Shown in pieces: positions 23,498-32,590 of a stretch of DNA of 55,297 nucleotides (positions within the stretch are counted from its first letter, which is position 1; every line of letters starts with the position of its first letter). The position numbers and the translations under genes were made by a program. This stretch comes from Bacteroidales bacterium UBA5197. GTDB taxonomy: Bacteria > Bacteroidota > Bacteroidia > Bacteroidales > Lentimicrobiaceae. The notes below the pieces were generated by a model. That model was not told the DNA's origin, did not search any database, and was given only the letters and a program-made list of their open reading frames with translations. The stretch covers positions 1-55,297 of the forward strand of contig DHVX01000070.1 in NCBI GenBank assembly GCA_002412885.1. Direction: 5' to 3'.

Positions 23498-24844
23498 ATG
23501 AGCAAAAAAATTTTAATCAGAGTTGGTGTTGCTATTGTAATTATAGCCATTGTAATTCTGGCCGTTGCCCGCAAAAAAGGGCTGATTGGTGAAGAGGATG
23601 GAATAAAAGTCACTTCCGAAAAAGCAATGCTGCGTTCCATTATTGAAACGGTTTCAGCCAATGGCAAGATTCAACCTGAAGTAGAAGTTAAAATTTCGCC
23701 GGATGTAAGCGGTGAGATTGTGGAATTGTATGTGAAAGAGGGCGATGAAGTAAAATCAGGAGATCTGCTGGCTAAAATTGACCCCAAGATTTACGCGTCA
23801 AACTACGACCGAATGCTTGCAGGTGTCAATTCGCAGAAAGCCAATCTGGCCAATTCGCGCGCCAGGGTTGCACAGGTGCAGGCGCAGTTTATCAATGCAA
23901 AAGCAAGCTTTGAGCGGAGTGATCGTTTGTTTAAGGAAAAAGCCATTTCTGCCTCTGAATTTGATGCAGCGCAATCGGCTTTCGAAGTGGCAAAGGCTGA
24001 AGTAACCGCAGCACAGGAAAATGTTAAAGCTGCCGAGTTTGCTGTAAAAAGCGCCGAAGCTTCTGTAAAAGAAGCCAGCGAGAATCTTTACAAAACCTCT
24101 ATCTATGCTCCTGTTTCAGGGACCATTAGTAAACTGAATGTTGAAAAGGGAGAACGTGTGGCAGGTGCTTCACAATTTTCATCGGGAACAGAGATATTAC
24201 GCATCGCCAACCTCGAAGTTATGGAAGTAAATGTCAGTGTAAACGAAAATGACATTGTACGCATCGCCATCAACGATACCGCGCTGGTTGAAGTTGATTC
24301 ATACCTTAACCGTAAGTTTAAAGGTGTAATCACACAAATTGCAACTTCGGCCAATGTTGTCGGGCTAAGCGCCGATCAGGTTACCAATTTCGATGTCAAA
24401 ATAAGGATGATTCCTGAATCATACAGCGATCTGAAAGTAAAAGGACAACCTACTGCCTCTCCATTCAGGCCTGGAATGTCGGCTACAGTCGATATACAGA
24501 CAGAAACTGCGCTCAATGTGCTTACCGTTCCTATTCAATCGGTTACCACACGACAGGACACAACAAAAACAGAAGTTCAGGGGCCTGCCAATACCGAAGA
24601 ATATGAAAAAACCACCAGATCGACCGAAACTGCCAAAGAGTATGTCTTTGTAGTGAAAGACGGAATGGCGAAACTTCAGGAAGTTAAAACTGCCATTCAG
24701 GACAATATGTACATTCAGATTACTGAAGGACTTTCAGAAGGTGATGAAGTGATCAGCGGCCCTTACCGCGCAGTCTCAAAAACCCTGAAAAACGACGACA
24801 AAGTAAAGGTGGTAGAAAAGGAAGCCCTTTTCGAGAAGAAATAG
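23498..24844 (+). CDS. HlyD/MacA-type membrane-fusion (periplasmic adaptor) protein
   Basis: 448 residues. One N-terminal membrane anchor (KILIRVGVAIVIIAIVILAVA). A lipoyl/barrel-sandwich half (ISPDVSGEIVELYVKEGDEVKSGDLLAKID) is followed by an Ala-rich coiled-coil hairpin (~residues 105-200) and the returning half (SIYAPVSGTISKLNVEKGERV). A beta-barrel and a Thr-rich, charged insertion (TRQDTTKTEVQGPANTEEYE) precede the membrane-proximal domain. It links an inner-membrane pump to TolC. A second adaptor is at 39437-40537. It is 25 bp upstream of tsaB, which has its own promoter box. Confidence 0.9.
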   Translation: MSKKILIRVGVAIVIIAIVILAVARKKGLIGEEDGIKVTSEKAMLRSIIETVSANGKIQPEVEVKISPDVSGEIVELYVKEGDEVKSGDLLAKIDPKIYASNYDRMLAGVNSQKANLANSRARVAQVQAQFINAKASFERSDRLFKEKAISASEFDAAQSAFEVAKAEVTAAQENVKAAEFAVKSAEASVKEASENLYKTSIYAPVSGTISKLNVEKGERVAGASQFSSGTEILRIANLEVMEVNVSVNENDIVRIAINDTALVEVDSYLNRKFKGVITQIATSANVVGLSADQVTNFDVKIRMIPESYSDLKVKGQPTASPFRPGMSATVDIQTETALNVLTVPIQSVTTRQDTTKTEVQGPANTEEYEKTTRSTETAKEYVFVVKDGMAKLQEVKTAIQDNMYIQITEGLSEGDEVISGPYRAVSKTLKNDDKVKVVEKEALFEKK

Positions 24845-24854
24845 ACTAACTGCT

Positions 24855-24862
24855 TACCTTTG
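24855..24862 (+). promoter_or_regulatory. -7 box TACCTTTG seven bases before the tsaB ATG
   Basis: TACCTTTGCAGGGCTATG: perfect -7 box lying in the 25-bp gap after the adaptor gene. The transcript start would be within one or two bases of the ATG at 24870. Confidence 0.5.
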
Positions 24863-24869
24863 CAGGGCT

Positions 24870-25571
24870 ATGTCAATTATACTGAATATCGAAACTGCAA
24901 CTCCCGTTTGCAGCATTGCCCTTACTGACAACGATCAGATGCTCTCACTCAGAGAAACCAGCGAAAAGAACTCTCATTCGCAGGTTGTTACTGTATTCAT
25001 TGATGAGATGCTGAAAGATTGCGGTTTGAGTCCCAACGATCTGGATGCCGTTGCTGTGAGCAAAGGCCCCGGATCTTACACCGGACTAAGAATCGGAGTA
25101 TCAACCGCTAAAGGCATTTGTTATGCACTTGGTAAACCCCTTATTTCGGTGGGAACGCTTAAAGCAATGGCTTTGGGTATGTCTCTGAAATTCAGGAATC
25201 CCGAAACGCTGCCCGTTCTTTTTGCTCCTATGATTGATGCCCGGCGCATGGAAGTATATACCGCCCTTTACGACCAGAATCTGATAGCTGTGAAGGACGT
25301 ATATGCAGCCATTGTTGACAATGATACTTTCAGCGATTTTATTGAGAATCATATCATTTGCTTTGCAGGAGATGGAGCCGAAAAGTGCAGGGAAACACTC
25401 AATCACCCGAATTTCAGGCTACTTGACGATTTCACAGCATCAGCAGCTTATATGAAGGACTTTTCTGCAGAAAAATTCAAAGCCGGACAGTTTGAGGATA
25501 CGGCCTATTTTGAGCCGTTTTACCTGAAAGATTTTGTGGCGGGGCCACCCAGGGTAAAAGGGTTGAAGTAG
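24870..25571 (+). CDS. tsaB: tRNA N6-threonylcarbamoyladenosine accessory protein TsaB
   Basis: 233 residues of the ASKHA fold, M22 peptidase-like. MSIILNIETATPVCSIAL opens it, then GPGSYTGLRIGVSTAKGICYALGKPLISV is the family core. The middle is ILFAPMIDARRMEVYTALYD-like (written with VLFAP here). TsaB scaffolds TsaD and TsaE in making t6A37 of ANN-decoding tRNAs and is essential in many bacteria. tsaD and tsaE are not in the window. Convergent with menE 20 bp downstream; no terminator visible between them. Confidence 0.93.
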   Translation: MSIILNIETATPVCSIALTDNDQMLSLRETSEKNSHSQVVTVFIDEMLKDCGLSPNDLDAVAVSKGPGSYTGLRIGVSTAKGICYALGKPLISVGTLKAMALGMSLKFRNPETLPVLFAPMIDARRMEVYTALYDQNLIAVKDVYAAIVDNDTFSDFIENHIICFAGDGAEKCRETLNHPNFRLLDDFTASAAYMKDFSAEKFKAGQFEDTAYFEPFYLKDFVAGPPRVKGLK

Positions 25572-25591
25572 ATTGTTTAATCTCACAGAAT

Positions 25592-26671
25592 TCACAATTT
25601 CATCGTCATCCGCCGGTTTACCTTACCGCTTTCGGTTTCCACGAAAGCTTTAACCGTAAATACTTCAACAGGAGCTTCTTCCCTGCTACAGAGTTTTTTG
25701 ATTATCCCTAGCAATTCTGTTTCTTCCTGAGCACTCAAATGCGGAGTTTCCATTACAAGCAACGGAACTTCACCGAATTTTTCATCAGGAACACCTGTTA
25801 CGAAAAACCGGCAATTTATGTGTCCGGCAATTTTTCGTTCAATCGCTTCGGGAAATATCTTTTGCCCGCCGCGGTTAATCACATTATCATATCGACCCAA
25901 CCAGATGAATGAAAAGGGTCCGGTGAATTTTACAAGATCGTTGGTAATAACCGGTTGTTTGATGATTTTGGGTGCCTCAATCACCAGGCATCCGCGTTCA
26001 TCGCTGCTGAGGTTTATCCCCGGAAGGGCGGTAAATGACTCCGATCGTAAATCGCCGCTGATCCTGCGAAGTGCAATGTGGGTGATGGTTTCAGTCATTC
26101 CATAAGTAGCATAAACTGAATTCGGCATTGCCATAATCCGCTCTTCCAGCGATTTACTGATTTCGCCGCCACCGATAATAAGATGCTGAATACGTGAAAG
26201 CATTCTTGCATCTTTTTCATCATTCAGGCTGTTGAAGACCTGAGCAGGAACCATAGCCGCGAAATCTATCTGAGTATCTGCACTTAGCTGTTGAAGCGGA
26301 CTTCCTGTTGGCGGAATAAATACCAGGTTCATGCGAAAAAGCATAGCCCTGACCACCATCATCATTCCGGCAATGGTTTTGGTTGAAAGGCACAATAAGG
26401 CTGTTTGTCCGGGTTGAAGCCCGAGAATCTTCCCTGTTGCTGTTGCCGATTCCAGCATGGCCAGCTTGCTATGGCTTATCAGGCGCGGCTCACCGGTCGA
26501 ACCCGATGTATGAACCTGTATTTCAGGCTTTGGCGACAACCATTCAAGGATAAAATTGCCGGAGTCATTCTGCCAGATTTCTTCAGATTGTGTAAGTGAA
26601 ACCGCGTATTCCCTAAGTTCTTCAGGCGAATAATATTTACCGTTGATGGTGAGTGAGTCTGGAATTTGCAT
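25592..26671 (-). CDS. menE: o-Succinylbenzoate--CoA ligase (MenE)
   Basis: 359 residues from MQIPDSLTINGKYYSPEELR; an alternative ATG six codons upstream (26689) is possible. An adenylate-forming enzyme that activates o-succinylbenzoate to OSB-CoA. The phosphate-binding loop is VHTSGSTGEPRLISHSK. The A5-type motif is VYATYGMTETITHIALR, followed by WLGRYDNVINRGGQKIFPEAIER and the C-terminal lysine segment ETESGKVNRR. It is shorter than the B. subtilis enzyme (~490), as is common in Bacteroidota. Last gene of the men operon; separated from menC by a palindromic insertion of ~119 bp. Confidence 0.93.
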   Translation of the reverse strand: MQIPDSLTINGKYYSPEELREYAVSLTQSEEIWQNDSGNFILEWLSPKPEIQVHTSGSTGEPRLISHSKLAMLESATATGKILGLQPGQTALLCLSTKTIAGMMMVVRAMLFRMNLVFIPPTGSPLQQLSADTQIDFAAMVPAQVFNSLNDEKDARMLSRIQHLIIGGGEISKSLEERIMAMPNSVYATYGMTETITHIALRRISGDLRSESFTALPGINLSSDERGCLVIEAPKIIKQPVITNDLVKFTGPFSFIWLGRYDNVINRGGQKIFPEAIERKIAGHINCRFFVTGVPDEKFGEVPLLVMETPHLSAQEETELLGIIKKLCSREEAPVEVFTVKAFVETESGKVNRRMTMKL

Positions 26672-26692
26672 GTCACAAATAATAATCAATGT

Positions 26693-26811
26693 CGTTTAGT
26701 TAAGAGAATTTGTCTTTCCCGCACGTGCGGGACTCAGACTGACAGTCATCCTGAGCGTAGTCGAAGGACCTTACTAATTATAGTATTCCCACCAGAGACC
26801 TTAGCTAAACG
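26693..26811. repeat. Palindromic insertion between menC and menE
   Basis: The ends CGTTTAGTTAAG (26693-26704) and CTTAGCTAAACG (26800-26811) are inverted with one mismatch. Inside are a perfect 16-bp palindrome TCCCGCACGTGCGGGA (26717-26732) and a CATCCTGAGCGTAGTCGAAGG repeat found elsewhere in the window. It lies in a co-directional operon, so its RNA would form strong hairpins ahead of menE. Confidence 0.7.
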
Positions 26812-26822
26812 AATTTAAATTA

Positions 26823-27887
26823 TTAATCCTGATTAAGGCCGGTAAGTTCAAGTTGCCAGGGTGCTTCAGGCTTGTAATCTAAAAATCCGTTTTCGACCTG
26901 CAATGGCGAAGGAATATTGTTGCTGTAAAGTGAACCCGTTCCCAAACCTTGCGGCAACGGATTATTCAGCGTTGCGGTCCATTGAGCAATGGCATTCAGT
27001 CCGATATTTGATTCCAGTGCCGAAGTCACCCACCAGCCTGCGCCCCGCTCTTCGGCAAGATTTATCCATTGATAAGAATTTTCAAATCCACCAAGCAACG
27101 ATGGTTTCAAAATAATGAATTGAGGAAGAATTATATCGAGCAGTCTTTTTTTGTCGTCATCGGGAATAATACCGATCAGTTCCTCATCAAGTGCCACCGG
27201 AATGGGCGAATACCGGCAAATTTCCGCCATCATCTGCGGATTTCCTGCTTTGATGGGCTGTTCGATACTGTGGATTGAATAAGCGGCCAGTTGCTCCAGT
27301 TTTTTAAATACATCCACAAACTGAAAAGCACCATTGGCATCAATGCGAATCTCAATGCTTTCAGCGGGGTAATTCATACGGATATGGCGGATCAGCGCAA
27401 GTTCCTCCTCAAAACCAATAGCCCCGACCTTCATTTTAATCACTGAAAATCCTTCACTGATCTTCTCCTCTATTTGCTTCAACATAAATCCGGAATCACC
27501 CATCCAAACCAGACCGTTGATGGCAATGGGGCTTTCGCCGGATGTAAATTTGCTTTCGAAAAGCAGCTTCCGGCCTCCGGTTTTAAAGTCAATTATTGCC
27601 GTTTCCAATGCAAAAGCAATGGAAGGCCAATAATTCAGCCATTCCTTTTCAGGGAACTTACCATTTTCAATTAACCTGCATAACTCCTCCAAGGCTAATT
27701 CAATATCAGGGCGATCATCAAAACTCAATCCGGGAATAATGCCACATTCCCCAATTCCGGTAATAGCCGGATTATCAGCATCGGAAACCAATAGAAAAAA
27801 ACTATCGCGTGAATGCAGCACTCCACGTGAAGTTCCGGCAGCCTGCCTGAAATGAAGGGTATGTTTATGGTACCGTGCCCTTAACAT
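26823..27887 (-). CDS. menC: o-Succinylbenzoate synthase (MenC)
   Basis: 354 residues, enolase superfamily. Dehydrates SHCHC to o-succinylbenzoate. The barrel shows VIKMKVG with the catalytic Lys pair, the metal ligands IRIDANGAF (Asp), SIEQPI (Glu) and VALDEEL (Asp), and the second catalytic Lys in FIILKPSLLGG, as expected for OSB synthases of the muconate-lactonising subgroup. It starts 2 bp after menA ends. Its substrate is normally supplied by MenD plus MenH, but menH is not seen here. Confidence 0.93.
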   Translation of the reverse strand: MLRARYHKHTLHFRQAAGTSRGVLHSRDSFFLLVSDADNPAITGIGECGIIPGLSFDDRPDIELALEELCRLIENGKFPEKEWLNYWPSIAFALETAIIDFKTGGRKLLFESKFTSGESPIAINGLVWMGDSGFMLKQIEEKISEGFSVIKMKVGAIGFEEELALIRHIRMNYPAESIEIRIDANGAFQFVDVFKKLEQLAAYSIHSIEQPIKAGNPQMMAEICRYSPIPVALDEELIGIIPDDDKKRLLDIILPQFIILKPSLLGGFENSYQWINLAEERGAGWWVTSALESNIGLNAIAQWTATLNNPLPQGLGTGSLYSNNIPSPLQVENGFLDYKPEAPWQLELTGLNQD

Positions 27888-27889
27888 GA

Positions 27890-28798
27890 TCAGAACATAA
27901 GAGTTGCTCCAAAAATAACTACGGTTGCAAAAGTAGCAAGTGCGAGTTTTTTAAGCTGGGGATCGAGTTCGGCAGGTATTTTATTCCGGAATACCACGGC
28001 AAGGTGTTGTGCAAAAACCGGAACCATCAGTAAAAAGAGGAATTGTAATGGTGTGTTGTAATGAATTATGGTCCAGATAGTAAGTGCAATCAGTGCTCCG
28101 CAAACCAGCACAGCATGGTAAATCTTTGCCCACGCGCTTCCTATAATAACCACAATTGTGCGTTTTCCTGAAAGTGCATCGCCTTTGATGTCGCGCATAT
28201 TATTGAGGTTGAGCACCGCGGTGCTCAGCAGACCCGATGCGGTGGCAGGCAGTAGCAGGTCGTATCGCAAGCTGGAGGTGTGAAGAAAGTAGGTTCCTAA
28301 CACACCGGCAAGTCCGAAAAAGAGAAAAACAAACAAATCGCCCAGTCCGATGTAGCCATACGGCTTTGATCCGGCGGTGTACATTATGGCTGCTGAAAGT
28401 GCCATGATACCCAGCAACAGAAAAACCAGCCAACCCTGTGATATGGTGAAACCTATACCAGATCCGATCAGAATAATACCTGAAATCAGCGCAAGGACTG
28501 AAGTAATGATAACAGCAACCTTCATTTGCTTAAGGCTTATTTCACCGCTTTGCACCGATCTTTTGGGTCCGACTCTGTCGGGATTATCGGCACCGTTTAC
28601 CGAATCGCCGTAATCGTTGGCCAAATTGCTGAGCACCTGCAAAAAAAGTGTGGTAAGCAGCGCCATACCGAAAACAGTCCATCTGAAGTTCAGATCATGC
28701 CATGCAACAAAACTGCCCATCAGAGAGCTGGAAAATGCCAGTGGCAGCGTTCGGGGTCGCGCAGCGTGAAGCCAGGCTTTTATATTGATGTTTGTCAT
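27890..28798 (-). CDS. menA: 1,4-dihydroxy-2-naphthoate polyprenyltransferase (MenA)
   Basis: 302 residues, a UbiA-family membrane prenyltransferase with ~8-9 TM segments. The first Asp-rich motif is NLANDYGDSVNGADNPDRVGPKRS-like (NDxxDxxxD; ~residues 61-85). The second is NNMRDIKGDALSGKRT. It attaches an isoprenoid chain to DHNA at the inner membrane. The N-terminus WLHAARPRTLPLAFS is typical for MenA. A 153-bp repeat-containing gap separates it from menB. Confidence 0.94.
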   Translation of the reverse strand: MTNINIKAWLHAARPRTLPLAFSSSLMGSFVAWHDLNFRWTVFGMALLTTLFLQVLSNLANDYGDSVNGADNPDRVGPKRSVQSGEISLKQMKVAVIITSVLALISGIILIGSGIGFTISQGWLVFLLLGIMALSAAIMYTAGSKPYGYIGLGDLFVFLFFGLAGVLGTYFLHTSSLRYDLLLPATASGLLSTAVLNLNNMRDIKGDALSGKRTIVVIIGSAWAKIYHAVLVCGALIALTIWTIIHYNTPLQFLFLLMVPVFAQHLAVVFRNKIPAELDPQLKKLALATFATVVIFGATLMF

Positions 28799-28829
28799 TT
28801 ACTATTATTGTACGATTGAAAACAAAAAA

Positions 28830-28935
28830 ATCTGCCACCAAGACACCAAAGACACTAAATCACACCAAAAATGTTTCTATGGTTGTTGATTTTTGGTGTC
28901 CCGATAGCTATCGGGATTGTGTTTTAGTAGCAAAG
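28830..28935. repeat. Repeat element in the menB-menA gap
   Basis: TCTGCCACCAAGACACCAAA .. TTTTGGTGTCCCGATAGC resembles the inner palindrome of the MITE at 5018-5229 and 52325-52537, but lacks its TTGTCCGGG ends. It carries a perfect 18-bp palindrome TCCCGATAGCTATCGGGA (28899-28916). It interrupts an otherwise tightly packed operon. Confidence 0.65.
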
Positions 28936-28951
28936 TATTTAAAGTTGATCA

Positions 28952-29776
28952 TCATGGGAATTTAGGGAATTTCTGAAAATCGGGTTCCCGTTTTTCGAGA
29001 AATGCTCGTTTTCCTTCCTGTGCTTCTTCGGTGAGGTAGTAAAGCAGGGTTGCATTTCCGGCAAGTTCCTGAATACCAGCCTGTCCATCGAGTTCTGCAT
29101 TCATGGCAAGCTTAAGCATACGTAAAGCCAACGGACTGCGTTTCATCATGGTGTGGCACCAGTCAACCACTTCATCTTCAAGCTGATCAAAAGGTACAAC
29201 CTTGTTGACAAGTCCCATATCGAGGGCTTCCTGTGCAGAATACTGCCTGCATAGAAACCATATTTCGCGGGCTTTCTTTTGTCCGACAATGCGGGCCAGA
29301 TATGAAGAGCCGAAACCGCCATCAAAACTTCCGACTTTAGGTCCGGTTTGACCGAAAATTGCATTTTCTGATGCTATACTGAGGTCACAGACAACATGCA
29401 GCACATGTCCGCCGCCAATGGCATATCCGTTGACCATCGCCACTACAGGCTTGGGTAGAGAACGGATAAGCTTTTGCAAATCAAGCACATTCAGTCTTGG
29501 AATGCCATCCTTTCCTACATAGCCGCCATGCCCTTTAATGTTCTGATCGCCGCCACTGCAAAAGGCTTTGTCGCCTTCGCCGGTTATAACGACCACACCA
29601 ACATTGTCGGCTTCACGGCTATATTGCATGGCATCAATCATCTCTTTTACGGTATCGGGTGTAAAAGCATTGCGATAGCGGGGTCTGTTGATGGTAATGC
29701 GGGCAATGCCCTCAAAAAAATCAAATCTGATTTCTTCGTATTCTTTAATTGTTGTCCAGTTTCGTTTGCTTGTCAT
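28952..29776 (-). CDS. menB: 1,4-dihydroxy-2-naphthoyl-CoA synthase (MenB)
   Basis: 274 residues, crotonase fold. Closes the second ring of the naphthoquinone by intramolecular Claisen condensation of OSB-CoA. Oxyanion-hole segments FCSGGDQNIKGHGGYVG and GYAIGGGHVLHVVCDL are intact. FGQTGPKVGSFDGGFGSSYLARIVGQKKAREIWFLCR is the MenB-specific region, written over ~residues 138-175 of the protein. The start overlaps the menD stop by 4 bp. Confidence 0.96.
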   Translation of the reverse strand: MTSKRNWTTIKEYEEIRFDFFEGIARITINRPRYRNAFTPDTVKEMIDAMQYSREADNVGVVVITGEGDKAFCSGGDQNIKGHGGYVGKDGIPRLNVLDLQKLIRSLPKPVVAMVNGYAIGGGHVLHVVCDLSIASENAIFGQTGPKVGSFDGGFGSSYLARIVGQKKAREIWFLCRQYSAQEALDMGLVNKVVPFDQLEDEVVDWCHTMMKRSPLALRMLKLAMNAELDGQAGIQELAGNATLLYYLTEEAQEGKRAFLEKREPDFQKFPKFP

Positions 29777-31464
29777 GATGCAATAAAATTAAAGTATTCT
29801 TTCAACACGTTTGCGCTGAGTTTGTTCGGGGTAAATATTTCGAGCAGTGCCGGTTTGTTGTTTTCCTGCATAGCAAAAAATGCCGGAAGTGCTTGCTCCA
29901 GCTCTTCCTGATTGTGTGCCTGATGATAATTCAAGCCAAAATTCCTTACGATGCCTTCCACATTCAGGTTGTGCGCTGTTTCAATAAACGGTTCAAGTTC
30001 TTCAAAATTATCAGGACCGGGAATTACCCTGAAAATATTTCCACCTCCGTTGTTGATAAGAATGATACGAAGGAGCGGCGATAAATTGCTGTTCCACAAA
30101 GCATTGCTGTCGTACAAAAAACCAACATCGCCGGTAATTACCGTAAGAGGTTGTTGGCAAATGGCCGATGCTCCGGCAGCGGTTGAAACGCAGCCATCAA
30201 TGCCGCTGGTTCCACGGTTCGACCATGAAATAAACTGAGATGCTTGGTCAAAAAGCTGTGCATATCTAACCGGTGTACTGTTGCCCAGATGTAAATGGCC
30301 GTCCGCCGGCATTTCCCTGAAAAGGGCTTGATAAACACTCAGATCGCAGAACGGCGCAGAACGCAGAAATTCCAGATGTTTTCCGGCACATTTACTACTT
30401 CTGTCCATCCAACTTTGCCCGAAATGGCTGTTGTGAGGAATTCGCTTTCCCATCAACTGACTGAGAAAAGCATGAGTTTGTGCCGGAATAGTGAGTGTAA
30501 GCGATTGATAAGTATCCATATGGAACTCATCGGTGTCGGCACTTACATGCCAGTGGTGCAGTGGCCGCATTTTCCGCAGCAATGCTTTTATCTTCTTCGA
30601 AACAACAGCCCCACCAATGGTAAGCAAAACTGATGGTTTAAGATCTTCCGTCTCAGCGGCATCCATTGCCTCAATGGTTCTGTCGATACATGAAATTGCG
30701 GATTGAATGGTTACATTCGAAGTAGTTTCAGTAAGCAGGGTAACTGATGGATCATCGGCAAGTTGCTCAAGTAAATGATTGATTTCTGCATCCGGAAGCA
30801 TCTGACCGGCCAGAATCATTTTTGAAGCGGATGAATTCCAGATGTCTGCGATGTGCGACATTTCGGTTTCGTCAACACGGATTGTGGTGCTGACGATTCC
30901 AGGTGAACGGGGCTGAACTGCTTCGGCGGGCCATTCAATATCGTACAAAGGTTCTGACAATGGAAGGTTGATGTGGACAGGTCCAGCTGCAGGAAAAAGG
31001 GTTCGGTCAATGGCTTCACTTACCGATCTTTCAAAAAAACGGTAATCATCCTGTTCGTTGATGTTGTCAGGTAAGTTGTATGATTTCCTGACATAACCTG
31101 AAAATACATTCCGCTGTCTGATGGTCTGGCTGTCGCCCTGATCAATCCATGCTTCGGGGCGATCGGCTGTGATTATGAGTAAGGGAACCTTCTGGTAAAA
31201 AGCTTCAACAATGGCTGGGGCATAGTTTAGCGCTGCCGATCCTGAAGTGCAGAGCAAAGCCACCGGCCTTCTGAGTTGCTGAGCCATTCCCAGCGCATAA
31301 AAACCGGCACTGCGTTCATCAGAAATGCTGAAAAGGCTAAGTCCGGGCTGACGGTTGAAAACTACAATTGCCGGCGCATTGCGTGATCCCGGCGATACCA
31401 CAACATGCGTGATTCCTTTTCCGGCCATAACCGCTGCCAGCAAATGCAATTGATTATTTTTCAT
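29773..31464 (-). CDS. menD: SEPHCHC synthase (MenD)
   Basis: 563 residues; ThDP-dependent. Couples isochorismate and 2-oxoglutarate-derived succinic semialdehyde-ThDP. The N-terminal domain has HVVVSPGSRNAPAIV and RSAGFYALGMAQ (catalytic Glu region is in SISDERSAGF); TSGSAALNYAPAIVEA follows. The C-terminal ThDP/Mg motif is GDVGFLYDSNALWNSNLSPLLRIILINNGGG (GD-x~25-NN). Starts within menF (11-bp overlap) and overlaps menB (4 bp), indicating coupled translation. Confidence 0.96.
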   Translation of the reverse strand: MKNNQLHLLAAVMAGKGITHVVVSPGSRNAPAIVVFNRQPGLSLFSISDERSAGFYALGMAQQLRRPVALLCTSGSAALNYAPAIVEAFYQKVPLLIITADRPEAWIDQGDSQTIRQRNVFSGYVRKSYNLPDNINEQDDYRFFERSVSEAIDRTLFPAAGPVHINLPLSEPLYDIEWPAEAVQPRSPGIVSTTIRVDETEMSHIADIWNSSASKMILAGQMLPDAEINHLLEQLADDPSVTLLTETTSNVTIQSAISCIDRTIEAMDAAETEDLKPSVLLTIGGAVVSKKIKALLRKMRPLHHWHVSADTDEFHMDTYQSLTLTIPAQTHAFLSQLMGKRIPHNSHFGQSWMDRSSKCAGKHLEFLRSAPFCDLSVYQALFREMPADGHLHLGNSTPVRYAQLFDQASQFISWSNRGTSGIDGCVSTAAGASAICQQPLTVITGDVGFLYDSNALWNSNLSPLLRIILINNGGGNIFRVIPGPDNFEELEPFIETAHNLNVEGIVRNFGLNYHQAHNQEELEQALPAFFAMQENNKPALLEIFTPNKLSANVLKEYFNFIAS

Positions 31465-32590
31465 GAAGTGGTATTTCAGATTCCGATGCTAAATTCCGTA
31501 ATTTTTCGATGGCAGACAAGATGTTCCTGCTTTTCAGTTCAGTTTCTTCCCATTCTGAGGAAGGATCAGAAGCTGCAGTGATTCCTCCGCCTGCATAAAT
31601 CAGGGTTTTGTCGTTAAGCACCTGCAAACAACGCAGGTTCACAAACAACGATGTTTTCCCATTCCCCTCAACCGGCCCCAGAAATCCGGTGTAATATGAG
31701 CGTTTGTAAGTTTCGGTTTCCCGGATAATGCGGTAAGCATCCTGTTTCGGCCAACCACAAACGGCAGGTGTAGGATGAAGTGCATCGATAAGCAAAGGAA
31801 CGATTTTGTCATCAGCAAAAGCATGAAACTCTGTTAACAGATGTTCAACATTCCCGGCGGATACTGTGCGGGTTTCCGAAACCTGAATATTGCTGCAACC
31901 GGCTTCTGTCATGCTTTCGCCGATAAACCTGCTGACCCATTGCTGCTCCTCTTTTTCTTTCTGCCCCCATTCTTTAGCTTCACCGGATTTACGTGTGCCG
32001 GCAAGTGCTACGGTTGAGACTTTACCTTCTGAAGCATTCAGCAGTAATTCAGGGCTTGCGCCAGCCCACAAGCCTTGTCCCGGGAAATGCGCAACATAAA
32101 CAAAAGCCTGAGGATGACTTTCGCATAAAACCGAAAAAAGCGAGGATAATTCTGAGGGTGACAGTTTCTGTGTTTCTATAATCCGAGAAATTACAACTTT
32201 GGCTGCTTCACCCGACTTAATCCGTTGCACTGTATTATCAATCATCCGGATATAAGATGATTTGCTGTCGGGTGTAAAAACTGAAGCAGGCAAATCTGTG
32301 TTTGCCTTTGGCACAGCTGGAGAAAAAGACTGAAAAACTCTTCCTTTTAAGGTATAGCTGTTCCGGAAAAACAAAATAGGTTCATTCCTGAAAAAGGGAG
32401 CCATTACGAATCCCGGACCTTGCTCAAACACTTCAGCAACCGATAAATGCTTCAAATAACTGCCATCAGAAATCAAGGTATGCGGCTCACTATCGCCTGG
32501 AAGGCGGAAAGAGGCAAATGGCACTCCGTTTCCGATCAGAAAATTCTGCAGATCAGGCAGGTTATTGAAAGAGAGATCAGGCGTGCTCAT
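31454..32590 (-). CDS. menF: Isochorismate synthase (MenF/EntC type)
   Basis: 378 residues, MST (menaquinone/siderophore/tryptophan) chorismate-utilising fold. Converts chorismate to isochorismate. Key stretches: AKVVISRIIE (with the general-base Lys region), LWAGASPELLL, VALAGTRKSGEA, LHPTPAVCGWPKQDA and RSYYTGFLGPVEG; the C-terminus has YAGGGITAASDPSSEWEETELK. The chorismate branch point suggests menaquinone because of its neighbours; no siderophore genes are nearby. Overlaps menI-like gene by 14 bp. Confidence 0.94.
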   Translation of the reverse strand: MSTPDLSFNNLPDLQNFLIGNGVPFASFRLPGDSEPHTLISDGSYLKHLSVAEVFEQGPGFVMAPFFRNEPILFFRNSYTLKGRVFQSFSPAVPKANTDLPASVFTPDSKSSYIRMIDNTVQRIKSGEAAKVVISRIIETQKLSPSELSSLFSVLCESHPQAFVYVAHFPGQGLWAGASPELLLNASEGKVSTVALAGTRKSGEAKEWGQKEKEEQQWVSRFIGESMTEAGCSNIQVSETRTVSAGNVEHLLTEFHAFADDKIVPLLIDALHPTPAVCGWPKQDAYRIIRETETYKRSYYTGFLGPVEGNGKTSLFVNLRCLQVLNDKTLIYAGGGITAASDPSSEWEETELKSRNILSAIEKLRNLASESEIPLHEK

